Assembly (NCBI GenBank): GCA_036985935.1
Contig: BTQP01000001.1
Span: forward strand, 1 to 44,731
DNA: 44,731 nt
Reading direction: 5' to 3'
DNA from: JAMBLL01 sp036985935
GTDB lineage: Bacteria > Actinomycetota > Acidimicrobiia > Spongiisociales > UBA5794
The translations under genes were made by a program, and so were the position numbers. The notes under the pieces are model-generated. The model had not been told where the DNA came from, did no database searches, and saw only the letters and a list, made by a program, of their open reading frames with translations. Positions 15,310 through 24,627 of the stretch are shown here, one piece after another (positions within the stretch are counted from its first letter, which is position 1; every line of letters starts with the position of its first letter).

Positions 15310-16356
15310 TCAGGCGAGGTCGATGCCAGCGAACGCGGCCCGTACGGTAGCGTCATCGGGATGTATGAGCACAGGTGAACCGAAGTCTTCGAGGAGAACC
15401 ATGCGAAGCCCCTCGCTGTCTCGTTTCTTGTCAAGTGCCATCACGGCACGTGTTGTCTCCAATTTCGCCTCCGGCGCCGTGACGGGGAGACCGATGCCCT
15501 TGAGGATGTCACTCTGGCGGTCCGCACCGGTAAAACCGATGTGATGTCTTGATGCGTACCCAGCCGCCACCATACCGATTGCCACCGATTCGCCATGGGG
15601 TCGACCCGTCGTTGTCTCGATCGCGTGACCGATTGTGTGGCCATAGTTGAGGATCGCTCGGGCACCGCGTTCTGTGAAGTCGTCACTCACGACCTGAGTC
15701 TTGACAGCTACAGACCGGTTCACGATCTCTTCGAGATCTGTGTCGATGCCGTTCTTTTCGAATGCAGTGATGATTTCGGTATCGGCGATGAACCCCGTCT
15801 TGATCGCCTCAGCTGCCCCGATGATCTTCAATTCCCTGGGGAGAGCATCGAGAATGTCGACGTCGACGATCACGGCTTCAGGATGTGAGAAAACGCCTGC
15901 AAGGTTCTTCCCATCCACATTGACGCCCGTCTTGCCTCCAATGGCTGCGTCGACTGCCGCCAGCAAGGTTGTTGCGACGTACATAGCGGAAACCCCACGG
16001 AGATAGGTCCCGGCGATGAATCCTGTCACGTCGGTGAGTGCGCCTCCCCCGACACCTACGACGAGGTCGTCCCTTGTGAAATGTCTGGCGTTGAGGAATC
16101 GGTATACATCTTCGACCACACCGAGTTGCTTGGCCTCTTCGCCGTCGGGGAGCGTGTATCCGCCGACTTCGATTCCCGCTGCATGGAACGCATTGGCGTA
16201 TGTCTCGGCGAGCGCGAACGTGGATGGTTGACACACCACCGCGATCTGGCGATGACCATTGCCGGCGACCATCTCGGTCAGGGTCTGGGACATATCCCGT
16301 CCGACCAGAATGGTTGAAACCGGCTCAGTGTCCTTCCAGATCACGTGCCGACGCAT
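15310..16356 (-). CDS. aroB: 3-Dehydroquinate synthase
   Basis: Second shikimate-pathway step: DAHP to 3-dehydroquinate, with NAD and a divalent metal. The 348-residue protein has the dinucleotide motif 'GVGGGALTDVTGF', 'TTLLAAVDAAIGGKTGVN', and the metal-ligand segments 'GAAEAIKTG', 'NYGHTIGHAIE' and 'GRPHGESVAIGM'. The ATG at 16356 lies 16 bases inside the end of aroK. No aroQ (dehydroquinase), which often follows aroB in actinobacteria, is found before efp. Confidence 0.96.
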   Translation of the reverse strand: MRRHVIWKDTEPVSTILVGRDMSQTLTEMVAGNGHRQIAVVCQPSTFALAETYANAFHAAGIEVGGYTLPDGEEAKQLGVVEDVYRFLNARHFTRDDLVVGVGGGALTDVTGFIAGTYLRGVSAMYVATTLLAAVDAAIGGKTGVNVDGKNLAGVFSHPEAVIVDVDILDALPRELKIIGAAEAIKTGFIADTEIITAFEKNGIDTDLEEIVNRSVAVKTQVVSDDFTERGARAILNYGHTIGHAIETTTGRPHGESVAIGMVAAGYASRHHIGFTGADRQSDILKGIGLPVTAPEAKLETTRAVMALDKKRDSEGLRMVLLEDFGSPVLIHPDDATVRAAFAGIDLA

Positions 16357-16835
16357 TTGAGCACCTCCTCTGCCACAGTCGCTGCATCGAGGTCCGTCGT
16401 ATCGATAACGCTGTCGGCGCTCTGTGTATAGATGTGCTTCCGTGTTTCGTAGATTCTCGCCAGCGCATCATTGTCGGAGTTGAGTGGACGGCTCGAATTG
16501 TCGCTCAATCGTTGCTCAATCTGGTCGAGACTCGCGGTCAGGAGGATCGTCGATCCTGTCGCACGCATCGCATCGACGTTCGCGGCGTCGAGCACGGCGC
16601 CGCCGCCCGTCGCGATCACGGCGTCGTCACAGGTCGCAAGTGCAGCGATTTCCGCCGACTCCAGGACGCGGAACGACGCTTCGCCTTCTGCGAAGATCTC
16701 AGCAATCGATCGGTGATTGTGTTCCACGATGAGGGCATCGACATCGAGGAGGGGAATCTGAAGGCGCTCAGCCACGAGCGCACCCACCGTGGATTTGCCC
16801 GTGCCCATCATTCCGATCAGCCATACATGCGCCAT
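16341..16835 (-). CDS. aroK: Shikimate kinase
   Basis: Phosphorylates shikimate at the 3-hydroxyl. The 164-residue protein starts 'MAHVWLIGMMGTGKST' with the P-loop at 8-16. Shikimate-binding Asp31/Asp33 ('LLDVDALI'), Arg56/Glu59 ('FRVLESAEI') and 'ATGGGAV' (about 75-81) are all present. The ATG at 16835 is one base after the aroC stop; a longer in-frame start at 16871 lies in aroC and is unlikely. It overlaps aroB by 16 bases. Confidence 0.95.
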   Translation of the reverse strand: MAHVWLIGMMGTGKSTVGALVAERLQIPLLDVDALIVEHNHRSIAEIFAEGEASFRVLESAEIAALATCDDAVIATGGGAVLDAANVDAMRATGSTILLTASLDQIEQRLSDNSSRPLNSDNDALARIYETRKHIYTQSADSVIDTTDLDAATVAEEVLKCVGT

Positions 16836-16836
16836 C

Positions 16837-17991
16837 TCAGAAAGAGTCGAGACGTGCCCGATACGCGGCATGGTTCCGCACTATGTCTCCGACGGTGTCT
16901 CCACCGAAGGATCTCATCGCCTCGTTTGCGAGTACGTACGCAACCATCTGCTCGGCAACGACACCTGCGGCAGGCACCGCACACACGTCGCTTCGCTCAC
17001 GAAAGGCCTTGTCCTGGGCTTTCGTGCTCACATCAACAGTGTCGAGCGCACGCATGAGTGTCGCGATCGGTTTCATGTATGCCGTAACAGCCAGCACCCC
17101 TCCGGTCGTCATGCCGCCCTCGAGCCCGCCTGCGCGGTTCGTGCGTCGTGCGTAGGCATCGTCCGCTCGAATGATCTCGTCATGCGCCGACGAGCCGCGC
17201 GATCGCGATTGTTCCAAACCCGAGCCGATCTCGACTGCCTTGATCGCCTGGATCGACATCAGAGCCCCCGCAAGCAATCCATCGAGCTTTCTGTCCCAAT
17301 GCACGTGACTACCAAGACCAGGCGGTAGGCCGTACGCGAGGACCTCCACTGAACCACCGAGGGTATCCCTGTCCGCCTTCGCTGCTTCGATCTCCTCAAC
17401 CATCGCCTTCGCGCTTTGCGGGTCGAAAGCTCTCACCTCGGACGCGTCCACACGATCAAGATCAGCTGGTTCCGGCCGGGGAGACCCCTGGGGGACGCTG
17501 ACCGAACCGATGGCCGTCACATGTGAGAGCACAGAGATATCGATTGCGCTCAGGAGTTGCTTGCTGAGATATCCGACGATGGTCCTGGCAGCGGTTTCGC
17601 GAGCGGATGCTCGCTCCAGGATGTCACGAGCGTCATGGGTGTCGTATTTTTGCATACCGACGAGGTCGGCATGCCCGGGCCGGGGTTTCGTCTCAGGTTT
17701 TTCAGTGTGTCCTGCCTCGGGAGACATCTCTTGCTGCCAGCGTGGCCACTCAGTGTTCCGTATCAGGACCGTGACGGGTCCACCCAGTGTCTCTCCGAAG
17801 CGCACACCGGCAAGGATCTCGAGCTCGTCTTTCTCCAACTTCATCCGAGGGCCGCGTCCGAACCCCAACCTGCGCCGAGCGAGTTCTGAGGCGATACCGG
17901 CGGTTGAGACGTCGAGTCCCTTGGGCAGTCCTTCGACGGTCGCGACCAACCCCGGACCGTGCGACTCGCCGGATGTGATGAATCTCAGCAT
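16837..17991 (-). CDS. aroC: Chorismate synthase
   Basis: Converts EPSP to chorismate using reduced FMN. The 384-residue protein begins 'MLRFITSGESHGPGL', the classic N-terminus. 'KPRPGHADLVGMQKY', 'RASARETAARTIVG' and 'GGLEGGMTTGGVLAV' are the other family signatures. The ATG at 17991 is chosen on this basis. An in-frame extension to 18852 exists only because the opposite strand carries a methyltransferase gene. It is first in the aroC-aroK-aroB-efp-nusB run. The 96 bases to the divergent methyltransferase gene should hold its promoter, but I see no convincing -35/-10 pair. Confidence 0.96.
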   Translation of the reverse strand: MLRFITSGESHGPGLVATVEGLPKGLDVSTAGIASELARRRLGFGRGPRMKLEKDELEILAGVRFGETLGGPVTVLIRNTEWPRWQQEMSPEAGHTEKPETKPRPGHADLVGMQKYDTHDARDILERASARETAARTIVGYLSKQLLSAIDISVLSHVTAIGSVSVPQGSPRPEPADLDRVDASEVRAFDPQSAKAMVEEIEAAKADRDTLGGSVEVLAYGLPPGLGSHVHWDRKLDGLLAGALMSIQAIKAVEIGSGLEQSRSRGSSAHDEIIRADDAYARRTNRAGGLEGGMTTGGVLAVTAYMKPIATLMRALDTVDVSTKAQDKAFRERSDVCAVPAAGVVAEQMVAYVLANEAMRSFGGDTVGDIVRNHAAYRARLDSF

Positions 17992-18087
17992 GACCAGACA
18001 GAGTAGCGGCGCCAGTGAAAGTGCCGATCTCCGCGCGCCAGGTTCTCTGTGAGCGCCGTGGGTGCCGTATGCCGGTAGATTCAGAAG

Positions 18088-18918
18088 ATGGCAACCGACC
18101 ACAGACCCATCGACCATGCTGGCCGAACTATCGACTTCGGCCGCACGGTTGCCGACTACGAACGTCACCGACCTGGCTTCCCCGACGGATTCTTTTCTCT
18201 CCTCGTCGACCGCGGCTGGGTCGAAAGCGGTCGACGCGTTCTGGACCTCGGTACAGGAACCGGGTCCGTCGCCTTCGGCCTCGCAAAGATTGGGCTCGAT
18301 GTGACGGGGCTTGACATCTCGCCTGAACTGCTCCAGGGCGCACGTCGTACCGCCGAAAGCCGTGGTCTCGATGTCCGATTCGTCGAGGGCGCCGCTGAAG
18401 CGACGGGACAGGACGATGACAGTTTCGACGTCGTCACGGCAGGACAGTGCTGGTGGTGGTTCGACTCCGACAGGGCCGCCCGGGAAGCGGAACGCGTGCT
18501 GCGACCCGGGGGCAGGCTCGTGATCTGCGATTTCAGCTACCTGCCGCTCGAGGGCAACGTCTCCGAGAGAACCGAGCAGTTGATTCTGGAACACAACCCC
18601 GGATGGACGAAGGCTGGTGGCACACGGATACATCCTGAGCAGGTGACGGCCCTCGATCGCGGCGGATACGAGTCCGTCGAATCCTTCAGCTACCTCGTCG
18701 ACGTGCGATTCACGCACGAAGCCTGGCGCGGAAGGGTGCGTACCTGCAACGGCGTGGGTTCTGCTCTGAGTGACCTCGAGGTTGAACGCTTCGACGAACA
18801 ACTCCGTGAACTTCTTGAAGACGAATTTCCGGACCAACTTGTGATCCCCCACCGAATCTTCGCGACGAGCGGCGTCACGTCTGGCTCCCCCTCAACCGGA
18901 CGTACGGAGCTCGGCTAG
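18088..18918 (+). CDS. Class I SAM-dependent methyltransferase
   Basis: A 276-residue protein with the Rossmann-type SAM-binding motif 'VLDLGTGTGSVAFGLA' (about 51-66), the acidic ribose-binding end of strand 2 ('VTGLDISPELL'), 'FDVVTAGQCWWWF' and the post-motif 'ERVLRPGGRLVICDF'. This is the Methyltransf_11/UbiE-like layout acting on a small molecule. The substrate cannot be read from the sequence. It is the only plus-strand gene inside the minus-strand block, and the aroC and prepilin-peptidase genes flank it. The upstream region has no clear ribosome-binding site; TAGATT eight bases before the ATG region hints at a leaderless transcript, weakly. Its stop shares CTAG with the opposing prepilin-peptidase stop. 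Confidence 0.88.
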   Translation: MATDHRPIDHAGRTIDFGRTVADYERHRPGFPDGFFSLLVDRGWVESGRRVLDLGTGTGSVAFGLAKIGLDVTGLDISPELLQGARRTAESRGLDVRFVEGAAEATGQDDDSFDVVTAGQCWWWFDSDRAAREAERVLRPGGRLVICDFSYLPLEGNVSERTEQLILEHNPGWTKAGGTRIHPEQVTALDRGGYESVESFSYLVDVRFTHEAWRGRVRTCNGVGSALSDLEVERFDEQLRELLEDEFPDQLVIPHRIFATSGVTSGSPSTGRTELG

Positions 18919-19649
18919 CGCAGGTACCACTGGGTGATGGCCTCACCGAACGCGACTGCGATGATCGCTGCGAGCGTCATGAACGGACCGAAGGGGATCG
19001 CATCTTTGCGGGTACTCAATCGTGTCACCAAAAGGAAAATCGCCACAAGTCCACCTATCAGGAAGCCCCCGATCCCGGCAACGATCACATGCCCCCACCC
19101 GAGGTACCCGGTGAACACCCCGATGAGGAACGCTAGTTTCACGTCCCCGAATCCGAGACCTCCCCTCGCGAGCAAAGCAAGGACGAACATGACGGCGAAA
19201 TACGCAACGCCACCACCTGCTGCACGCAGAATCGCGAACGGTTCACCAGCGATCAGGCCACCGATCACGAGAAGACCAACCGCTACGAGGGTCGCCGGAC
19301 CAAGGATGCGGTTCGGTATCAGCTGGGTGTCGAGATCGGTCACGGTGAGAGCGACCATCGCGCCAGCGAAAACGAGGAACGCTGGCAGTATCCACAGGGT
19401 GGGCACCGAAACCGCCATAGTGGCAAACACGACAGCGGTGACCACCGGAATCAGGGGTGTGACCCATCGCTGCCGATGGCTCTGTGGTCTGCAAACGATC
19501 AGGGATATCGAGAGAGGTCCGTCACACACATCACATTCGGGATTCCACCATCGATCAGGGCGTTCCCTGCGATGGGCTGAAACCTCTGAAGCGATCGATC
19601 GCCCTGCGACGATTCCGACGGTTGCTGAGAGAAAAGCGGCTACCCACAT
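18915..19649 (-). CDS. Prepilin peptidase (A24 family), shortened N-terminal domain
   Basis: An integral membrane aspartic peptidase that trims type IV pilin-like prepilins. Peptidase aspartates are in 'TDLDTQLIPN' (Asp105/Asp107) and 'GLGFGDVKLAF' (Asp169). At least six hydrophobic segments run from about residue 63 to 240. The N-terminal methylase-type cytoplasmic loop is short, with one intact Cys pair ('CDVC', 39-42) and one lone Cys (53). N-methylation may therefore be absent or done elsewhere. The position next to aroE is standard in actinobacteria, but no pilin or pilus-assembly gene lies in the window. It follows aroE by 39 bases. Confidence 0.88.
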   Translation of the reverse strand: MWVAAFLSATVGIVAGRSIASEVSAHRRERPDRWWNPECDVCDGPLSISLIVCRPQSHRQRWVTPLIPVVTAVVFATMAVSVPTLWILPAFLVFAGAMVALTVTDLDTQLIPNRILGPATLVAVGLLVIGGLIAGEPFAILRAAGGGVAYFAVMFVLALLARGGLGFGDVKLAFLIGVFTGYLGWGHVIVAGIGGFLIGGLVAIFLLVTRLSTRKDAIPFGPFMTLAAIIAVAFGEAITQWYLR

Positions 19650-19688
19650 CGTCGGCGAGCATAGGGCGAGGGAGAGCCGATTCCGCGG

Positions 19689-20465
19689 CTAATGATCCCT
19701 CGCGGCGGTCGCGAGCACCTCCACAGGGGCAGCCACGCCGGTGAACAGCTCGAAAGCTGCAATGGCTTGGCCAACGAGCATGTCGAATCCATCTGCGTGT
19801 GGGAGGCGCTTGATTCTCGCAGTCGCTATCGCGGGCGTCTCGGATGACCCATACGTCATGTCGATGAGTCCTGAGCAGTCCTCGACCACTCCCCGAGGAA
19901 GCTCTTCGCCGTGCATTCCGAGCGGAGTTGCGTTCACGACGATCGAACCAGGCAGGGAACTCCCCCACTCCACGAAGTCCATGGCGATACCGATGTTTCG
20001 TGCAAGTGCAATCGCGGGAGCGCTCTGTCGCGCCGAAATCGAGACCGGTCGGCTCTCCGCAAGACCCACAAGCGCAGCCGCTGCGGCGCCGCCGTGGCCC
20101 AGCAACAGGACCGGGGTGTCGGCAGGCAAACCCAACTTCTCGATCGAGAATCGAACACCGTCTATATCAGTGTTGTATCCCGTGAGCACCTCGTCGGCCG
20201 AGACGATCGTGTTCACAGCGTGAGCCGCGGCAGCCGGAGCATCAGCAATATCGACGGCGGCGAACGCGTGCGCCTTGTGAGGCATCGTCACGCTCACGCC
20301 ATCAAGGTCACCGGTCCTGAGCCGATCTTCGACATCTCGGAAGCGATCGCGTGCGGTCGGCACGAATTCGAAGGTTGCGTCCAGATCGAGCGCGGCGAAC
20401 CCTGCGTTGTGCATGGCAGGCGAACGGGAGTGTTCAACGGGGTCACCGACGATTCCGAACTTCAT
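19689..20465 (-). CDS. aroE: Shikimate dehydrogenase
   Basis: Reduces 3-dehydroshikimate to shikimate with NADPH. The 258-residue protein has the shikimate-binding 'VEHSRSPAMHN' (10-20), catalytic Lys64 in 'VTMPHKAHA', Asp100 in 'GYNTDIDG', and the nucleotide-binding 'LLGHGGAAAAALVGL'. The ATG at 20465 overlaps the mltG stop (ATGA). It supplies the pathway continued by aroK and aroC in the next operon. Confidence 0.95.
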   Translation of the reverse strand: MKFGIVGDPVEHSRSPAMHNAGFAALDLDATFEFVPTARDRFRDVEDRLRTGDLDGVSVTMPHKAHAFAAVDIADAPAAAAHAVNTIVSADEVLTGYNTDIDGVRFSIEKLGLPADTPVLLLGHGGAAAAALVGLAESRPVSISARQSAPAIALARNIGIAMDFVEWGSSLPGSIVVNATPLGMHGEELPRGVVEDCSGLIDMTYGSSETPAIATARIKRLPHADGFDMLVGQAIAAFELFTGVAAPVEVLATAARDH

Positions 20466-21550
20466 GGAAGAACACCCGCCTCCTTCGCTGCCTTCACATT
20501 TGCCTGGTGGCCCTCGTAGGTTTCCGCGAAGGCGTGGGACCCATCGGTGGAGGCAAGAACGTAGAACAGGTAGCTCGTGGTCGAGGGACGAACCGCCGCT
20601 TGGAGGCTGAGATCTCGGACCGTGCCGATCGGCGTGGGTGGCAGCCCGCCGATGCGGTACGTGTTGTACGCGGACTCGATCTTCAGGTCTTCTGCTGTGA
20701 CCTGGCCGTTTACTCCGCCAAGCGCATACACGACCGTGGCGTCGATCTGGAGTCGCATGTCGATGTCAAGCCGGTTGTGGATAACCGACGAGATGATGGG
20801 ACGATCTTCGTCAGTGCCCGCCTCACGCTCGATGAGCGACGCGATGATCAACGCCTCATAACGCGAGATGCCAAGTTCCTCGATGCGTGACCAGTCGATG
20901 CTCGCGGTTCGTGTCACCATTTCGTCGGCCATCTGGGTCAGCATCGAGACCGGGGTAGCGTCACCGCCCACCGGGTACTTCGCCGGGTACAACAGGCCCT
21001 CCCAACGCGTCAGCGACGTGATATCGCTCGACATCTCAGGCAGCATCGGCGAGGTGACCGAACCTGAGCTGAGAACCGTCTCGAACTCTTCCCTCGTGTA
21101 CCGAGTTTGGGCGGCGAGTTCGTCGAGGATACGGTCGATCGTCCATCCTTCAATGAGCGTGAACGACCCGCCATCGGCGTCTCCTCCAAGCAGCAGTTGA
21201 CGCACGACCGCATCGGGATCCATGTCAGTGACGAATAGGTAGGTGCCTGCCCGCAGTTGGTCCTCGGCCCCTGCACTGCGCGCAGCATCTCTGACCTCGC
21301 TCGACCGGGCGACCCTCGCCTCGTCGAGAATCTGGTAGATCCTCGACGCAGAAGTTCCTGGTGCGATCGTCACCTCGACCTCGACACCGGGTTCGACGCT
21401 CCAAGCGTCGCCCGCGGCAAGGTCTGCTGCGAAACGCGCTGAGAGGATCATGACGATGACTCCCAGCACAATCAGAACCGAAACCAAGATCCATCGCTTG
21501 GGGCGTGTGACCTCAGCTGAGTGGTTCTCCCTCGCTTCCTGATCCTGCAT
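20462..21550 (-). CDS. mltG: Endolytic murein transglycosylase MltG
   Basis: Cleaves nascent glycan strands and so sets peptidoglycan strand length. The 362-residue protein has a short cytoplasmic N-terminus, one membrane anchor (about 20-37), a LysM-like segment, and the catalytic YceG domain. Its active-site Glu241 is in 'IIASLIEREAG', followed by 'VIHNRLDIDMRLQIDATVVY' and 'YNTYRIGGLPPTPI'. The ATG at 21550 lies 38 bases inside ruvX, supported by GGAGGA (21554-21559) just upstream. The ruvX-mltG-aroE order is conserved across actinobacteria. Confidence 0.95.
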   Translation of the reverse strand: MQDQEARENHSAEVTRPKRWILVSVLIVLGVIVMILSARFAADLAAGDAWSVEPGVEVEVTIAPGTSASRIYQILDEARVARSSEVRDAARSAGAEDQLRAGTYLFVTDMDPDAVVRQLLLGGDADGGSFTLIEGWTIDRILDELAAQTRYTREEFETVLSSGSVTSPMLPEMSSDITSLTRWEGLLYPAKYPVGGDATPVSMLTQMADEMVTRTASIDWSRIEELGISRYEALIIASLIEREAGTDEDRPIISSVIHNRLDIDMRLQIDATVVYALGGVNGQVTAEDLKIESAYNTYRIGGLPPTPIGTVRDLSLQAAVRPSTTSYLFYVLASTDGSHAFAETYEGHQANVKAAKEAGVLP

Positions 21551-21965
21551 CGTTCCTCCGCCGGTCCAGATAGCTCTGGAGCATTACCGCCGCCGCCACC
21601 TGATCCCGTGTCTCTTTTCGCTTCTTACGCCGGACACCGCCCGAGATCAAGGCCGCTTCAGCGGTCTTGGACGTGAATCGTTCGTCCTGGAACACAACCT
21701 CGATGCCGGTCGCCTGCTCCACGAGCTCGCCGAGCTCCCTCGCCGAGTGGGCCGAACTACCCTCACGACCATCGAGGTTGAGCGGGAGACCGATGACGAC
21801 CAGGGAGACGTCAAGTTCCTGGCAGAGATCCCTGATGGCTGAGGCAGCGTCTACCTCGGTTCTATCGATGTAACGATCCGGTGAGGCGATGGTACCTGTG
21901 GGGTCGGCTACCGCCACCCCTATCCGGCGCTCACCCGGATCGAGACCAAGAATCCTTCCGCTCAC
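21513..21965 (-). CDS. ruvX: RuvX/YqgF putative pre-16S rRNA nuclease
   Basis: A 150-residue RNase H-fold protein. Originally named a Holliday-junction resolvase, the family has been shown to process the 5' end of 16S rRNA in E. coli. The first acidic residue is in 'LGLDPGERRIGVA', and 'VIGLPLNLDGREG', 'FQDERFTS' and 'RDQVAAAVMLQSYL' (the final Asp) are typical. The GTG at 21965 overlaps the alaS stop (GTGA). The tail runs into the mltG start. Confidence 0.93.
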   Translation of the reverse strand: MSGRILGLDPGERRIGVAVADPTGTIASPDRYIDRTEVDAASAIRDLCQELDVSLVVIGLPLNLDGREGSSAHSARELGELVEQATGIEVVFQDERFTSKTAEAALISGGVRRKKRKETRDQVAAAVMLQSYLDRRRNDAGSGSEGEPLS

Positions 21966-24583
21966 TGGCTTGTGAGCAATGCATGGGCCTCGGAACGGCC
22001 TGTCTCGACGGCTTCATCCATGCCTTCAGACTTCGGCCCGCCTGCCTGGGCAAGTTTGGCGTCCCGGCTTCCACCACCCCCAACGGCCCGTGCCGCGATC
22101 GCTGCGATTTCTCCGGCTGACACACCTGCATCGACAAGTTCGTCAGTTACGAACACGACGAGGGCAGCTTTGGAATCAGTAACCGAACCGAAAACACCGA
22201 CCCCGGAATCGATCCGGTCGCGTACGGCAAACGCGAGAGCTCGGAGACCGTCGCTACCCAATCCATCGATTCTGCCGGCAGCGAGCACATGACCATTGAC
22301 AGTCTCAGCAGCCTCCACAATATCGAGTGCGGCGTCACCGCGTTCACGATCCTCGAACTCACCAAGTCTCGCCTCGGTGGCTCTGAGCCGATCGCTCATA
22401 GAAATCGCAGCCTCCACAGCCTGGCCTGGCTGGGCCTTGAGCACACCCGAAACATCTGCAAGCTGTGTTCGCAGGTCAACCAGATACTGGTACCCGGCGG
22501 AGCCGGTCAGAGCGTCGACGCGTCGCATGTTGCTCCCAACTGACCCCTCGCTCACGAGAACAAGAGGTCCGATCTGCCCGGTGCTCGGAACATGTGTTCC
22601 ACCGCAGAACTCTGTGGAGAAATCTCCCGTGCGAACAACGCGTACACGATCACCGTATTTGTCCCCAAAGAATGCGATCGCGCCCATCTCTTGTGCCTCG
22701 TCCTTCGAGGTCTCGACGGTCGTGACGGCAGCGTTCTCGATGATCCTGTCGTTGGTCACCTTTTCGATGTGGTGCAACGTCTCTGTGTCGAGCGCCGCGT
22801 GGTGGGAAAAGTCGAAGCGAAGCCGATCAGGTGCAACGAGAGATCCGGCCTGGTGGACGTGGTCACCGAGAACGTCGCGCAGCGCCCAATGCAGAATGTG
22901 TGTACCGGTGTGATTCTTGCGCGTGGTTTCTCTTCGGAGACGGTCAATCATCAACCTGGCGTCCTGGCCGTGCTGGATGTGACCCTTCGTGACCTTGCCG
23001 CGATGCCCGTGGATACCCGGCAGAGCCAGCTGCGTGTCGAGGATCTCGACGGTTCCCGTGTCCGTCGTGATCGTGCCGGTATCGCCCACCTGACCACCGG
23101 ATTCTGCATAGAAGGGTGTTACGTCGAGCACCAGCTCGATTGCGCTGCCGACCTCAGCTCGTTCCACGAGTTCGCCCTCCCTGAGGATCGCGAGAACCGA
23201 ACCTCTGGCATCCATGTCCTCGTATCCGACGAAGTCTGTCTGCTCCACTCCTTGAAGTAGCTGGCGATACGCCTCGGCTGCATCTCCACTGTTTCCGCCT
23301 TTGAACGCTGCCCGTGCACGATCCTTCTGTTGTGCCATCTCGGAGTCGAAAGAGGCGCGGTCGACGGCCAGTCCGCGTTCGGCGGCGATCTCTTCAGTGA
23401 GTTCGATCGGGAAACCGAAGGTGTCGTGAAGCTTGAACGCGGTGTCACCTGGTACCGGGGCGCCAGCTTCGAGGGTCTCGAGCGCAACCTCGAGCATTTG
23501 TTCTCCGGACGCGAGAGTTCGCAAGAAGGCGAATTCTTCACGTCCCGCCATGTCCGTGATGAAATCCTGACGCTCCACGATCGCCGGGTACGCGTCACCC
23601 ATTTCACGCCCGGTGACGTCGATGAGTCCCGCCATGATGGGTTCCGTCGCTCCGAGCATTTGGGCATGCCGCACCGCACGCCGGAGCAGTCGCCTCAAGA
23701 TGTACCCGCGACCCTGATTGGACGGCACGACACCATCGGATATCAGAAACGTGATGGCCCTGGCGTGGTCGGCGAGGATCCGAAGCGAGATATCGCTCTT
23801 TTCTCCTGATCCATAGTCGACACCTGTCTGTCGTTCAGCGACCGACATGATCGCCCGGATCGTGTCCGTATCAAAAGTAGACTCGACGCCCTGCATGAGA
23901 AGGGCCATTCGCTCGAGACCCATTCCGGTGTCGATCGACTTGGCCGGCAGGTCGCCCACGACGTGATAGGGCTCGTCCTGGATGTACTGCATGAACACGA
24001 GGTTCCAGAACTCCATGAACCGCTCTTCATCAACGACAGGCCCGCCGTCTGGACCGTACTGGGGGCCCTTGTCGTAGAAGATCTCCGATGAGGGACCGGC
24101 GGGTCCTGCAACACCCATCTGCCAGAAATTGTCCCTGTCGCGCCGTTGCAGCCGCTCGGGAGGTACACCCACAACGTCGAGCCAGATCTCAGCAGCCTCA
24201 TCATCGGTTTCGTGCACTGTGTACCAGAGCCGATCAGGATCGAGTTCGAAACGTTCTGTGATCAACTCGTACGCCAGCGGAATCGCCTTCTCCTTGAAAT
24301 AGTCTCCAAAAGAGAAATTGCCGAGCATTTCGAAGAAAGAGAGGTGTCTCGCTGTCGTACCGAGAATGTCGATGTCCTCGGTGCGAATGCATTTCTGACT
24401 CGATGTCGCCCTCGGCGTCGAAGGTGTCTCCTCACCGAGCAAGTACGACTTGAAAGGCACCATGCCGGCGACGTTCAACAACAGCGCCGGGTCGATGGGA
24501 ATAAGCGACGCGGACGGGATGACGGTATGTCCCCTCGATTCGAAAAAGTCGAGGTATGTGCTTCGGATTTCGTTGGTACGCAT
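21962..24583 (-). CDS. alaS: Alanyl-tRNA synthetase
   Basis: Charges tRNA-Ala and edits mischarged Ser/Gly. The 873-residue class II enzyme has the catalytic domain at 1-about 250, a tRNA-recognition helical domain, and an editing domain with zinc-binding 'HTGTHILHWAL' (558-562) and Cys660/His664 in 'EFCGGTH'. A C-Ala domain ends in 'GGGSRDAKLAQAGG'. Length is normal. The ATG at 24583 gives the expected 'MRTNEIRSTYLDFFESRGH'; no strong ribosome-binding site precedes it. The 44-base gap to the small membrane-protein gene is the widest in this part of the operon. Confidence 0.97.
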   Translation of the reverse strand: MRTNEIRSTYLDFFESRGHTVIPSASLIPIDPALLLNVAGMVPFKSYLLGEETPSTPRATSSQKCIRTEDIDILGTTARHLSFFEMLGNFSFGDYFKEKAIPLAYELITERFELDPDRLWYTVHETDDEAAEIWLDVVGVPPERLQRRDRDNFWQMGVAGPAGPSSEIFYDKGPQYGPDGGPVVDEERFMEFWNLVFMQYIQDEPYHVVGDLPAKSIDTGMGLERMALLMQGVESTFDTDTIRAIMSVAERQTGVDYGSGEKSDISLRILADHARAITFLISDGVVPSNQGRGYILRRLLRRAVRHAQMLGATEPIMAGLIDVTGREMGDAYPAIVERQDFITDMAGREEFAFLRTLASGEQMLEVALETLEAGAPVPGDTAFKLHDTFGFPIELTEEIAAERGLAVDRASFDSEMAQQKDRARAAFKGGNSGDAAEAYRQLLQGVEQTDFVGYEDMDARGSVLAILREGELVERAEVGSAIELVLDVTPFYAESGGQVGDTGTITTDTGTVEILDTQLALPGIHGHRGKVTKGHIQHGQDARLMIDRLRRETTRKNHTGTHILHWALRDVLGDHVHQAGSLVAPDRLRFDFSHHAALDTETLHHIEKVTNDRIIENAAVTTVETSKDEAQEMGAIAFFGDKYGDRVRVVRTGDFSTEFCGGTHVPSTGQIGPLVLVSEGSVGSNMRRVDALTGSAGYQYLVDLRTQLADVSGVLKAQPGQAVEAAISMSDRLRATEARLGEFEDRERGDAALDIVEAAETVNGHVLAAGRIDGLGSDGLRALAFAVRDRIDSGVGVFGSVTDSKAALVVFVTDELVDAGVSAGEIAAIAARAVGGGGSRDAKLAQAGGPKSEGMDEAVETGRSEAHALLTSQ

Positions 24584-24627
24584 GGTCAGGCGAGGTTAGT
24601 CCGGCGAGTGCCGATTGACGCCACGGG

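Noticed and set aside
17992..18852. Apparent 287-codon N-terminal extension of chorismate synthase
   Set aside because: It lies antisense to a well-supported methyltransferase gene, has no family similarity, and the protein has its canonical N-terminus at 17991.
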